Assembly: GCF_008831085.1 (NCBI RefSeq)
Contig: NZ_WBJY01000001.1
Coordinates: 620,001 to 684,000 of the forward strand
From: Pseudoclavibacter endophyticus
GTDB lineage: Bacteria; Actinomycetota; Actinomycetes; Actinomycetales; Microbacteriaceae
DNA: 64,000 nucleotides
Direction of reading: 5' to 3'
The translations under genes and the position numbers were made by a program. Shown piece after piece: positions 1 through 7,251 of the stretch. Numbering within the stretch: the first letter of the stretch is position 1; each line of letters begins with the position of its first letter. Under the pieces are notes generated by a model, which did no database searches, was not told the origin of the DNA, and was given only the letters and a program-made list of their open reading frames with translations.

Positions 1-849
1 GGCGCAGATGAGGTCGGCACGGCCGATCGCGGCGCCGAGGTGCTGACTCGAGACCGTGCCGGCGGCCGGGCCGGCGAACAGGATGCGGTAGGGGCGCGCG
101 AGGGCCTCGCGCCACGGCAGTAGATTGGCGGCGCAGTCGGCGTAGCGCAGCTCGCCCCCGAAGCCGAGGCCCGTGAGCCCGTCGTGGAGCGACGACGAGT
201 AGTCGTCGAACAGCAGCTTCATGATGACGTCGATGACCGTCGTCGAGGCGCGCTCGTACTCCTTGGCGAGCGGCGAGGTCATGGAGGAGATCGAGACGCG
301 CACCTCCGGCCCGAGCACCTCGCGGGTCAGCTCGGCCAGCCGCTCCTCGTGTGACGGGTTGATGTAGGCGTTGATGAGGCAGATCGCGACACCTTCCACG
401 CCGCAGCGAGCGAGCACCTCGAGCTCGTGCCTGGCCTGCCGCTCGTCGAGCTCGATGAAGGCTGAGCCGTCACTGCGCATGCGCTCGACGATGCCGCGGC
501 GGAGATAGCGCGGCACGAGGGGCCGTCCCATGTCGCCGAACGAGCGGCGCCATGACGGGTCGGTCTGCGCGGCGAGGGGGCGCTGCACCGTGCCGCGGTC
601 GAGGATGTCTCGGAACCCGTCGGTCGCGAGAAACCCGATCTTGGGGAGGCGCCGTTCGAGCACGGCGTTGAGCCCCATGGTGCTCGCGTGGTTGAAGGTC
701 GGGGCGTCGCGCACGCCGAGGCGTCGGGCACCCTCGACGACCGACCCCGACGGGTCATGGCGGTCGGAGGGCACCTTCGTGACCCGGATCCGGCCGTTCT
801 CGATCGACACCACGTCGGTGAAGGTGCCACCGACATCGACTCCGAACAT
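1..849 (-). CDS. Hydantoinase A / acetophenone carboxylase-type subunit, 3' end outside the window
   Basis: The minus-strand reading frame opens with MFGVDVGGTFTDVV, the phosphate-1 loop of the actin-fold ATPase half of the hydantoinase/oxoprolinase family (HyuA, and the related acetone and acetophenone carboxylase subunits). About 283 residues are present and no stop occurs before the window edge, so the gene is partial; full family members are roughly 650-720 residues. The ATG at 849 follows an AAAGGA ribosome-binding site by 7 nt. It lies 63 bp downstream of the zinc-ribbon gene and is probably co-transcribed with it, divergent from the CoA-transferase operon. Family members use ATP to activate amide, lactam or ketone substrates. 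The substrate cannot be told from this fragment. A HyuB-type partner would be expected just beyond the window. Confidence 0.85.
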   Translation of the reverse strand, partial: MFGVDVGGTFTDVVSIENGRIRVTKVPSDRHDPSGSVVEGARRLGVRDAPTFNHASTMGLNAVLERRLPKIGFLATDGFRDILDRGTVQRPLAAQTDPSWRRSFGDMGRPLVPRYLRRGIVERMRSDGSAFIELDERQARHELEVLARCGVEGVAICLINAYINPSHEERLAELTREVLGPEVRVSISSMTSPLAKEYERASTTVIDVIMKLLFDDYSSSLHDGLTGLGFGGELRYADCAANLLPWREALARPYRILFAGPAAGTVSSQHLGAAIGRADLICA

Positions 850-912
850 GCGTGTTCCTTTCTGCCTCGCGCAGCGGGCCGGGGACGGCACGCAGGGTGC
901 CGCCGGGTCGTG

Positions 913-1134
913 TCAGACGGTCGTGCCGAGCGGCACGTACGAGCCGAGCGCGGGGGAGGGCGTGCGGCGCAGGGAGTGCAGACAGTCCTGACACTTCACC
1001 ACGTACCACCAGCCACCTTCGCTCAGCACGCGATAGGCGCGGATGCTCGTCGACGCGCAGGCGTCACAGGTCGCCTCGACGGGGTCGCGCGTGACCGTGA
1101 GGCGCTCAGCGGTGGGGCGGGGAAAGGTGTGCAC
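913..1134 (-). CDS. Small zinc-ribbon protein, possible gamma-type carboxylase subunit
   Basis: This 73-residue protein starts at GTG 1134, 8 nt after a strong AAGGAGG ribosome-binding site. It carries two CxxC knuckles (CDAC and CQDC, about 25 residues apart) separated by an aromatic GGWWYVVK strand, a typical zinc ribbon. Small zinc-binding proteins accompany acetone/acetophenone carboxylase-type enzymes, and this one sits directly upstream of the hydantoinase A-type subunit. I infer a structural or gamma-like subunit of that enzyme; the sequence alone shows only the zinc ribbon. It is the first gene of the minus-strand unit and its promoter must lie in the 235-bp divergent spacer. Confidence 0.7.
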   Translation of the reverse strand: MHTFPRPTAERLTVTRDPVEATCDACASTSIRAYRVLSEGGWWYVVKCQDCLHSLRRTPSPALGSYVPLGTTV

Positions 1135-1189
1135 GGGTCGTTCCTCCTTGAACGGCGTTCGTCCCTTGAACGGGGCCGACGAACCACAG

Positions 1190-1200
1190 TTGTCGGACAA
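1190..1200. promoter_or_regulatory. Palindromic TTGTC-N-GACAA element, candidate operator site 1
   Basis: Perfect 11-bp palindrome about one base in the divergent spacer between the zinc-ribbon gene and the CoA-transferase operon. Read on the minus strand it contains ATTGTCCGA, which recurs on the plus strand at 1349-1357. A related ATGATTGTC copy precedes the tetR-type gene (6391-6399). Regulator assignment is inference. Confidence 0.45.
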
Positions 1201-1296
1201 TTGACGAGATTGGCATGATAATCCGGTCGAGGCAACCTCGGGTCTGACCGACAGTCGCAGGTTGCGAGTCGCTGGACGGCGCCGACGCGTTCTCGT

Positions 1297-1325
1297 TTGA
1301 CGCGCCTCCGCCGTCGGCATATTCT
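1297..1325 (+). promoter_or_regulatory. Sigma-70-type promoter of the CoA-transferase/dioxygenase operon
   Basis: TTGACG (1297-1302) is followed after exactly 17 bp by TATTCT (1320-1325), a very good -35/-10 pair for a high-GC genome. The expected transcription start is near 1332. The ATG at 1325 lies within the -10 box and so cannot be the start of the downstream gene, which supports the GTG at 1370. Confidence 0.65.
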
Positions 1326-1345
1326 TGGCAGCGTCCGCACAGCGG

Positions 1346-1358
1346 ATGATTGTCCGAA
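1346..1358 (+). promoter_or_regulatory. ATTGTCCGA element, candidate operator site 2
   Basis: ATGATTGTCCGAA lies just downstream of the predicted transcription start and before the ribosome-binding site, a position suited to repression. It shares nine bases (ATTGTCCGA) with the minus-strand reading of the palindrome at 1190-1200 and nine (ATGATTGTC) with the region upstream of the tetR-type gene. Confidence 0.4.
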
Positions 1359-1369
1359 GGGGGATTTGC

Positions 1370-2626
1370 GTGGTCGATGACGACACGACGCCGGCCGGGC
1401 CCGACCCGGTCAGCACGCCAACCGGTCCGTTGGCGGGCCTGCTGATCGCCGACTTCTCGAGAGTGCTCGCCGGGCCGTTCGCGACCCAGATCCTCGGCGA
1501 TCTCGGCGCCGAGGTGATTAAGGTCGAGGCTCCCGTCGGCGACGAGACGCGCGGCTGGCGGCCGCCCGAGCGCGACGGCACGTCGACGTACTACCTCGGC
1601 ATCAACCGCAACAAGCGCGACATCGTGCTCGACTTCCGCGACGACGACGACCGCGTGCTCGCGCAGGAGCTCGCGCGCCGAGCCGACGTCGTCATCGAGA
1701 ACTTCAAGCCGGGCGGCCTTGCGAAGTTCGGCCTCGACTACGACTCGGTCGCCGAATCCAACCCGTCCGTCGTCTACGCCTCGATCAGCGGCTTCGGGAG
1801 CGCAGGCGGTGCGAGCCTGCCGGGCTACGACCTCATCGTGCAGGCCATGTCGGGGCTCATGAGTCTCACCGGCGACCCAGACGGGCCCGCCTACCGGTCG
1901 GGTGTCTCGGTCTTCGACATCATGACGGGGCTCCAGAGCGTCATCGGCATCCTCGCCGCCCTCCGCCACCGCGACGCGACGGGCGACGGCCAGCACGTCG
2001 AGGTCAACCTGCTGTCGACCGCGCTCGCGGGCATGGCGAACCACTCGTCGACCTACGTTGCGGGCGGCGAGGTGCCGATGCGCATGGGCAACGCGCATCC
2101 GAGCCTCTTCCCCTACGAGCCGCTGCCGGCAGCCGACGGCGAGATCCTCGTGGTGGCCGCCAACGATCGGCAGTTCCAGGCGCTCGTGACGGCGCTCGGT
2201 CGACCGGAGCTCCTTGATGACGAGCGATTCGCGACCACCGACGGCCGCAACGTCAACAGGGCCGAGCTGCGGCCGATGCTCGTCGAGGCGCTCGGCACCG
2301 CGACGGTCGACGAGTGGTTCGAGCGACTCACCGAGGCGGGTATCGCCTGTGGGCCGGTGCAGACCATCGACGGGGGCGTGAAGCTCGCCGAGCGACTCGG
2401 CCTCGAGCCGATCATCACGGTCGGCGAGGGCGAGCGGGCCGTGCCGATGATCCGCAATGCCATCTCTTTCTCCAAGACGCAGCCGCAGTACCGCCTGCCC
2501 CCGCCGCTTCTCGGGGAGCACGCCGATGAACTTCGCGCGTGGCTCAGCGAGCCAGCGCCGGCTCGAGGGCAGACCAGCGAGACCACTGCCGCCCGCGGGG
2601 CGCACGCAGCGAAGGGACACGCATGA
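1370..2626 (+). CDS. CaiB/BaiF family (class III) CoA-transferase
   Basis: The 418-residue protein matches the usual length of class III acyl-CoA transferases. It opens with the family's PLAGLLIADFSRVLAGPF block, has LGAEVIKVEAP, and carries the conserved nucleophilic aspartate in PGYDLIVQA (Asp154 from the chosen start). Such enzymes move CoA from a donor such as succinyl-CoA to a carboxylic acid. GTG 1370 is preferred because a GAAGGGGG ribosome-binding site sits 7 nt upstream and the longer ATG 1325 reading would begin inside the promoter. Its stop overlaps the start of the citryl-CoA lyase-like gene by ATGA, so the two are translationally coupled. I infer that it activates the acid that the lyase then cleaves. 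Confidence 0.85.
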   Translation: MVDDDTTPAGPDPVSTPTGPLAGLLIADFSRVLAGPFATQILGDLGAEVIKVEAPVGDETRGWRPPERDGTSTYYLGINRNKRDIVLDFRDDDDRVLAQELARRADVVIENFKPGGLAKFGLDYDSVAESNPSVVYASISGFGSAGGASLPGYDLIVQAMSGLMSLTGDPDGPAYRSGVSVFDIMTGLQSVIGILAALRHRDATGDGQHVEVNLLSTALAGMANHSSTYVAGGEVPMRMGNAHPSLFPYEPLPAADGEILVVAANDRQFQALVTALGRPELLDDERFATTDGRNVNRAELRPMLVEALGTATVDEWFERLTEAGIACGPVQTIDGGVKLAERLGLEPIITVGEGERAVPMIRNAISFSKTQPQYRLPPPLLGEHADELRAWLSEPAPARGQTSETTAARGAHAAKGHA

Positions 2627-3432
2627 CCACCGAATCGACCGGCCAGGCCCGCTCGTACCCCACCGGCATTGGCACCTCGACGACCGACCGCATCGAGCTG
2701 CTCGGCCTCGACCTCGCCGACGACGTGCTCGGCCAGGTCAGCTTCGGCGAGCTCGCCTACTGGCTCGCCACGAAGCGCCGGCCGACGCCCGGCCAGCTGC
2801 GCGTCTTCGAGGCCGCGCTCGTCTCGCTCGCCGACCACGGCTACACCCCGACCGCCATCGCGGCGCGCATGACCTACTATTCCGCGCCCGACTCGATCCA
2901 GGGCGCCATCGCATCCGGACTCCTCGGTGGCGGCAGCCGCTTCCTCGGCGTCACAGAAGACACGGGCCAGTTCCTCGCCGGCATCGTTCAGGGCCTCGGC
3001 GACGACCCTCCGAGTACCGAAGACGGGTGGGATGCCGTTGCCCGCGAGGCCGTCTCGGCAGCGAAGTCCGACGGCCGCAAGGTGCCGGGCATCGGTCACC
3101 CCGTGCACAAGCACGGCGATCCGCGCACGCCGGTCATGTTCCGCATCGCGCGAGAAGCCGAGGTCTTCGGGCCTCACCTGGCGCTGTTCGAAGCCATCGG
3201 GAGGGTGCACCCGGAAGTGCTCGGCCGCACCCTCCCGCTCAACGGCGCGGGCGTCGCGGGGGCCGCCCTCGCCGACGCAGGGCTGCCGCTCGGCCTGCTG
3301 CGCGGCTTCGCGCTGCTCGCGCGCACGGCCGGCCTCATCGGCCACCTCGCCGAGGAGCAGCAGAACCCCGTCGGCCCCGCGATCTACGCCGAGGTCGACC
3401 GCAACGCCACCTACGTCGCGCCCGAGCAATAG
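2623..3432 (+). CDS. Citryl-CoA lyase-like protein (citrate synthase fold)
   Basis: At 269 residues this is shorter than citrate synthases (about 370-430) and fits the short citryl-CoA lyase-type branch of the family. The catalytic histidine motif GIGHPVHKHGDPR is present (His159 region), as is a C-terminal GLIGHLAEE segment. Family members make or break a C-C bond between acetyl-CoA and a 2-oxo acid through a tertiary hydroxyacyl-CoA. Starting at ATG 2623, it overlaps the CoA-transferase stop. Together they could replace the ATP-dependent citryl-CoA synthetase/lyase pair: transferase makes the CoA ester, lyase splits it. The true substrate is unknown; a citrate-like or citramalate-like product of ring cleavage is my inference. 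Confidence 0.75.
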   Translation: MTTESTGQARSYPTGIGTSTTDRIELLGLDLADDVLGQVSFGELAYWLATKRRPTPGQLRVFEAALVSLADHGYTPTAIAARMTYYSAPDSIQGAIASGLLGGGSRFLGVTEDTGQFLAGIVQGLGDDPPSTEDGWDAVAREAVSAAKSDGRKVPGIGHPVHKHGDPRTPVMFRIAREAEVFGPHLALFEAIGRVHPEVLGRTLPLNGAGVAGAALADAGLPLGLLRGFALLARTAGLIGHLAEEQQNPVGPAIYAEVDRNATYVAPEQ

Positions 3433-3477
3433 CTCGCCCGGACGCCAACGCCATCACGCAAAGGAGCGAACGACACC

Positions 3478-4386
3478 ATGGCGACCCTCTCAGCGGTGCT
3501 CGCAACCACGCACCACCCGTTCTTCTACAAGGCAACTGAGCTCACGCCGCCAGAAGAGCAGATCCCCGATGCGCCCGAGTGGAAGCAGCGGGTCGAGTCG
3601 TACCGCGAAACCTTGACGGCGGCCGAGCCCGAGCTGCTCGTCATGGTCGGCTCTGACCACTTCCACCAGTTCTTCTACGACAACTACCCGACGTTCCTCA
3701 TCGGGAAGCAGCCCCGCTATGACGCGACCTTCTACAACGAGGAACGCGAGTTCAGCATCCCGACGTTCCAGCTCGAGGGGCACGAAGAGTTGTCGGGCTA
3801 CCTGCTGCAGGGACTCATGGATCGCGGCTTCGACTTCTCGGTGTCGCACGAGCTCAAGATCGACCACTCGATCATCTGCCCGATCATCACGACGCGGCCG
3901 CAGGCCGACCTGCCGATCGTGCCGATCTACACCAACATCTTCGCGCCGCCGCTGCCGAGTCCCAAGCGCTTTTACGACCTCGGTCGCGCTATCCGCGAGG
4001 TCATCGATGAGTACCCCTCCGACAAGCGCATCGCCGCCATCGGCACGGGCCATCTCTCGCTCGAGCTCGGCGGCCCGCGCATGTTCGAGGAGCACGGCCC
4101 CGACCCGGAGTGGGATGTGCAGGCGATCGACTGGCTCGCACACGGCGACATCGAGGCGATCCTCGAGAACGTCACGTGGGAATCGATGTCGACCACGGGC
4201 AACGCGACGCCCGGCTTCCTCGATCTCGTGCTCATGCTCGGCATCGCGGGCCCAGAGAAGGCCGACTACATCGACGACCTTGACCTGTTCCACACGCGCG
4301 AGATGTACATGACCTGGTACCCCGCCGGCGACCCGCGACCGGCCTCGGGGCGTAAGCACGATCTGCGACGGGAGACCCCGGCATGA
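3478..4386 (+). CDS. LigB-type class III extradiol ring-cleavage dioxygenase, catalytic beta subunit
   Basis: The protein has 302 residues, the same length as Sphingobium LigB (protocatechuate 4,5-dioxygenase beta). His12 (in TTHHPFFY) and His61 (in SDHFHQFF) fall at the LigB iron-ligand positions. The third ligand, Glu242 in LigB, is less clear; Asp249 in FLDLVLML is a candidate. The usual GTGG-x-SH motif with the catalytic base reads GTGHLSLELGG here, so a histidine is present but shifted (His192). The protein therefore probably cleaves a ring between or beside two hydroxyls using Fe(II) and O2, but on a different substrate from protocatechuate. An AAAGGAG site precedes the ATG. The stop overlaps the start of the alpha subunit. 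Confidence 0.85.
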   Translation: MATLSAVLATTHHPFFYKATELTPPEEQIPDAPEWKQRVESYRETLTAAEPELLVMVGSDHFHQFFYDNYPTFLIGKQPRYDATFYNEEREFSIPTFQLEGHEELSGYLLQGLMDRGFDFSVSHELKIDHSIICPIITTRPQADLPIVPIYTNIFAPPLPSPKRFYDLGRAIREVIDEYPSDKRIAAIGTGHLSLELGGPRMFEEHGPDPEWDVQAIDWLAHGDIEAILENVTWESMSTTGNATPGFLDLVLMLGIAGPEKADYIDDLDLFHTREMYMTWYPAGDPRPASGRKHDLRRETPA

Positions 4387-4760
4387 GCAAGTACGCCGTC
4401 AACAAGTTCCTCTTCCAGGTCGACCGCGACCCGGGGCTGCTCGCCGCCTACAAGGCCGACCCGGAGGCCATGGTCGCGCGGTGGGAGCGCGACTACGCCC
4501 CGTACCTCGGCGCGTGGAACCAGACCGTCGAGCGCTCGACGGTCGTGCAGCTCACCGACGACGAGCGCCGAGCGCTCGTCGAGCACGACTACGTGGCGCT
4601 GTTCGAAATGGGCGCGCACTACTTCCTCACGCTGACGATCTTCATCGGCATCTACGAGGAGGACTACGTGGCGAGAGTCGGTCCGCTCAGCTTCCAGAAG
4701 GAATACCGCGAGAAGCTCGCGCACTGGATCGGCAGGCCGTACCCGAGCGTTGCGCTCTGA
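4383..4760 (+). CDS. LigA-type extradiol dioxygenase alpha subunit
   Basis: This 125-residue helical protein begins MSKYAVNKFLFQVDRD and is coupled by an ATGA overlap to the LigB-type gene. Both the size (LigA is 139 residues) and the position match the small alpha subunit of protocatechuate 4,5-dioxygenase, which caps the active site of the beta subunit. The segment AALVEHDY-like (ALVEHDYVALFEMGAHYF) is typical of LigA-family proteins, where residues near this loop help bind substrate. It has no catalytic metal site of its own. A separate alpha gene, not a fusion, resembles the Sphingobium arrangement. Confidence 0.8.
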   Translation: MSKYAVNKFLFQVDRDPGLLAAYKADPEAMVARWERDYAPYLGAWNQTVERSTVVQLTDDERRALVEHDYVALFEMGAHYFLTLTIFIGIYEEDYVARVGPLSFQKEYREKLAHWIGRPYPSVAL

Positions 4761-4801
4761 CGCGACCCCGCATCCCACCTCACCCCCGCGATTTGGAGTC
4801 A

Positions 4802-6283
4802 ATGATGACCACCCCTGAACTTCCCAAGGCCGGACAGCCGATCGTGCTGCGCGGCGGCATCGTGCTCACGATGGACGACGCCAAGACGGCGATGCGCGAC
4901 GCCGACGTGCTCGTGATCGATGGAAAGATCGCCGGCGTCGGGCCGCAGCTCGAGGTGCCGGAGGGCACGTACGAGATCGACGCCTCCGGCGGCATCATCA
5001 TGCCGGGCATGATCGACTCGCACCGGCACATGTGGCAGACCGCCATGCGCGCCTACGGCGCCGACTGGACGCTGACGCAGTACTTCGTGTGGTACTACCT
5101 CGAGCACGGCAAGGCGTTCCGCCCGGAGGACTACTGGGCGGGCAATGCGCTCTCGACCCTCGACGCCATCGAATCGGGCATCACGACAACGGTCGACTGG
5201 TCGCACGGGCTCCAGTCGGTCGAGCACGCCGAGGCCGCGATCGACGCCCTTGTGACCTCGCCCGGTCGCTACGTCATGGGCTTCGGCAACATCTTCGCCG
5301 GGCCGTGGGAGTGGACCGCGGACCCGGCCTACCGCGCCCTGTTCGAGTCGTCGATCGACGACTCACGTCTCGCCGGCGTGCAACTGGCCTTCGATGTCAC
5401 GGGCGATCCGACATTCCCCGAGAAGGCCGCCTTCGAGGTGGCCCGCGATCTCGGCGTGACCGTCACGACGCACGCGGGCGTCTGGGGCGCGACGAACGAT
5501 GACAGCATCCGTCTCATGCACGAGCACGGGTTTATGACGCCCGGCACCGTCTACGTTCACGCCGCGACCCTCAGCGACGACTCGTACCAGCGCATCGCCG
5601 CGACCGGTGGCATCGCCTCGTTGTCCACCGAGAGCGAGCAGAGCTGCGGTCAGGGCTACCCGCCCTCGCACGCCCTTCGCGAGCACAACATCCCGATCTC
5701 GCTCTCGGTCGACACGAGCGTCTGGTTCAGCGCCGACCTCTTCGCGGCCATGCGCACGACCCTCGGCGCAGACCGCTCCTGGGAGCACCTCAATGCTCAT
5801 GAGAAGGGCGACACCATCACGAACTCGTACCTGCGTGCGCAGCACGTCGTCGAGTGGGCCACGCGGGGCGGCGCGAAGGCGATTGGCCGCGAACACGACC
5901 TCGGCTCGCTCGAAGTCGGCAAGCTCGCCGACATCGTGCTCGTGAAGAACGACGCCTCGCCGACCATGACGCCGATCATCAATCCCTACGGACATCTCGC
6001 CATGCAGGCCGGTCGCGGCGATGTGCACACGGTGCTGGTCGGTGGCGAGATCAAGAAGTACGACGGCAAGCTGGTCTCGGGCGACCTCGCGAAGGTGCGC
6101 ACCGCGATCGAGGACACCGTCGAGCACCTGCGCTCGACACTCGGCGAGGAGACGTGGGACACCGACATGAATCCGGACATCCCGGAGCCGCGCGTACTCG
6201 ACAACCCGTACATGTACACCGACTATCGCTCGGACTCGACGCACGAGGCGTACGAGACGCCGGCTCCGCGCGGCACTGCATAG
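4802..6283 (+). CDS. ATZ/TRZ-type metal-dependent amidohydrolase/deaminase
   Basis: The 493-residue protein has the full subtype III amidohydrolase metal set: His74 and His76 in IDSHRHMWQ, His224 in TTHAG, His253 in YVHAA and Asp304 in SVDTS. The C-terminal LGSLEVGKLADIVLV closes the beta-sandwich as in cytosine deaminase, TrzN/AtzB-like and related enzymes, which hydrolyse amino or chloro groups on N-heterocycles or cleave cyclic amides. A GGAG site lies 4 nt before ATG 4802, with a second ATG directly after it. Sitting behind the dioxygenase genes, it may prepare the ring (removal of an amino group) or open a lactam or lactone intermediate. It is much longer than LigI, the PDC hydrolase of the classical 4,5-pathway, and not of that type. 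Confidence 0.85.
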   Translation: MMTTPELPKAGQPIVLRGGIVLTMDDAKTAMRDADVLVIDGKIAGVGPQLEVPEGTYEIDASGGIIMPGMIDSHRHMWQTAMRAYGADWTLTQYFVWYYLEHGKAFRPEDYWAGNALSTLDAIESGITTTVDWSHGLQSVEHAEAAIDALVTSPGRYVMGFGNIFAGPWEWTADPAYRALFESSIDDSRLAGVQLAFDVTGDPTFPEKAAFEVARDLGVTVTTHAGVWGATNDDSIRLMHEHGFMTPGTVYVHAATLSDDSYQRIAATGGIASLSTESEQSCGQGYPPSHALREHNIPISLSVDTSVWFSADLFAAMRTTLGADRSWEHLNAHEKGDTITNSYLRAQHVVEWATRGGAKAIGREHDLGSLEVGKLADIVLVKNDASPTMTPIINPYGHLAMQAGRGDVHTVLVGGEIKKYDGKLVSGDLAKVRTAIEDTVEHLRSTLGEETWDTDMNPDIPEPRVLDNPYMYTDYRSDSTHEAYETPAPRGTA

Positions 6284-6305
6284 CGAGCACCCGGTCGCAC
6301 GCTGA

Positions 6306-6331
6306 CGCCCCGAGGTCATCGCCTCGGGGCG
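6306..6331 (+). terminator. Hairpin terminator after the catabolic operon
   Basis: A 10-bp perfect GC-rich inverted repeat (CGCCCCGAGG and its complement) with a 6-nt loop begins 22 bp after the amidohydrolase stop. There is no T-run, as is common for terminators in high-GC actinomycetes. Confidence 0.6.
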
Positions 6332-6390
6332 CAGTCGTGACCGAATCGTTGGTCTTTCCGTGCACAACTCCTCGGCGCCGGGCGCTCGGC

Positions 6391-6399
6391 ATGATTGTC
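6391..6399 (+). promoter_or_regulatory. ATGATTGTC element upstream of the tetR-type gene, candidate operator site 3
   Basis: ATGATTGTC here is identical to the nine bases at 1346-1354 in the leader of the catabolic operon. It lies about 97 bp upstream of the regulator's ATG. The pattern fits a regulator acting both on itself and on the operon, which is inference. Confidence 0.35.
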
Positions 6400-6495
6400 T
6401 ACATCGTGCGCCCGTCCCAACGCGAGGGGGTCGGCCGCATCGATCCAGCACTTCGGGGCGCCACCGAGGGAGCGGAGGCCGGCAAGGAGGCTCGC

Positions 6496-7206
6496 ATGGC
6501 ACGTATATCGGCATCGGATCGCCGAACCACGCTCGTCGCGGCGACCGTGCGCCTCATCGCGCGCGAGGGCCTTGCCGCGTCAAGCACCCGCGCCATCGCC
6601 GCGGAGGCGGACATGCCGCTGTCGACCCTGCACTACGTGTTCGAGTCGCGCGAGCAGCTGATAGAACTCGCCGTTCGCAACATCGCCGCCGACTTCCGCA
6701 TGCGCCTCGATCTCGACGCGATCGACTTCAGCTCGGTCGAGTCGAGCATCCGCACCGCCTTCGGCCAGCGCCTCCACTACGCCCGCGAGCACCGAGACAT
6801 GACGCTCGCGGCCTACGAGGTGCACGCGTACGCCGCCCGGACCCACGAGCTCGCGGGGCTCGGCGTCGCGCGCTGGTCGGAAGACCTGCTGTTCATCCGG
6901 TTCCTGCTCGATCTGCTCCAGGTGCGCACCCGCGTACGGTTGACGATCGACAGCGAAGTGCTGGCGTCGATGCTGCTCGTCACGATCGAGGGCATCATGT
7001 TCACCTGGGTCAAGACGAATGATGACCGGGCGGTGTGGTTGGGCGTCGACGCGATCGTGACGCTGATCGAGTCGAACCTCGAGCCGCTTGCCGACGGCGA
7101 AGAGCCCTCGACCGAGCTCATGGGGTCGCGCTTGGTGGAGGAACTCTTCTCGGGCGACGACTCGCTGGGCGCCGCAGGCGGCCTGCAGCGCGAGCCGACA
7201 GAATAG
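6496..7206 (+). CDS. TetR/AcrR-family transcriptional regulator of the catabolic cluster
   Basis: A 236-residue protein with a classical N-terminal TetR helix-turn-helix (residues about 8-55: LIAREGLAASSTRAIAAEADMP followed by STLHYVFESREQL), then a mostly helical ligand-binding domain and an acidic tail. ATG 6496 follows an AAGGAGG site by 5 nt. It sits right behind the amidohydrolase, separated by a hairpin, and is transcribed the same way. A shared ATGATTGTC element upstream of it and of the CoA-transferase gene makes it the likely local repressor. The ligand is unknown. Confidence 0.85.
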   Translation: MARISASDRRTTLVAATVRLIAREGLAASSTRAIAAEADMPLSTLHYVFESREQLIELAVRNIAADFRMRLDLDAIDFSSVESSIRTAFGQRLHYAREHRDMTLAAYEVHAYAARTHELAGLGVARWSEDLLFIRFLLDLLQVRTRVRLTIDSEVLASMLLVTIEGIMFTWVKTNDDRAVWLGVDAIVTLIESNLEPLADGEEPSTELMGSRLVEELFSGDDSLGAAGGLQREPTE

Positions 7207-7251
7207 AAGCGCAGCGGCGACCGCCGCGGTACGACCTGGAGGCAGATTCCT

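Noticed and set aside
327..836. 169-residue minus-strand open frame in the first 850 bp
   Set aside because: It is out of frame with the hydantoinase A-type reading, which starts MFGVDVGGTFTDVV at 849 and runs open to the window edge. The listed frame is Arg/Ser/Pro-rich nonsense.
1325..1369. Earlier ATG start for the CoA-transferase
   Set aside because: The ATG overlaps the -10 box of the operon promoter, upstream of the predicted transcription start; GTG 1370 has a good ribosome-binding site.
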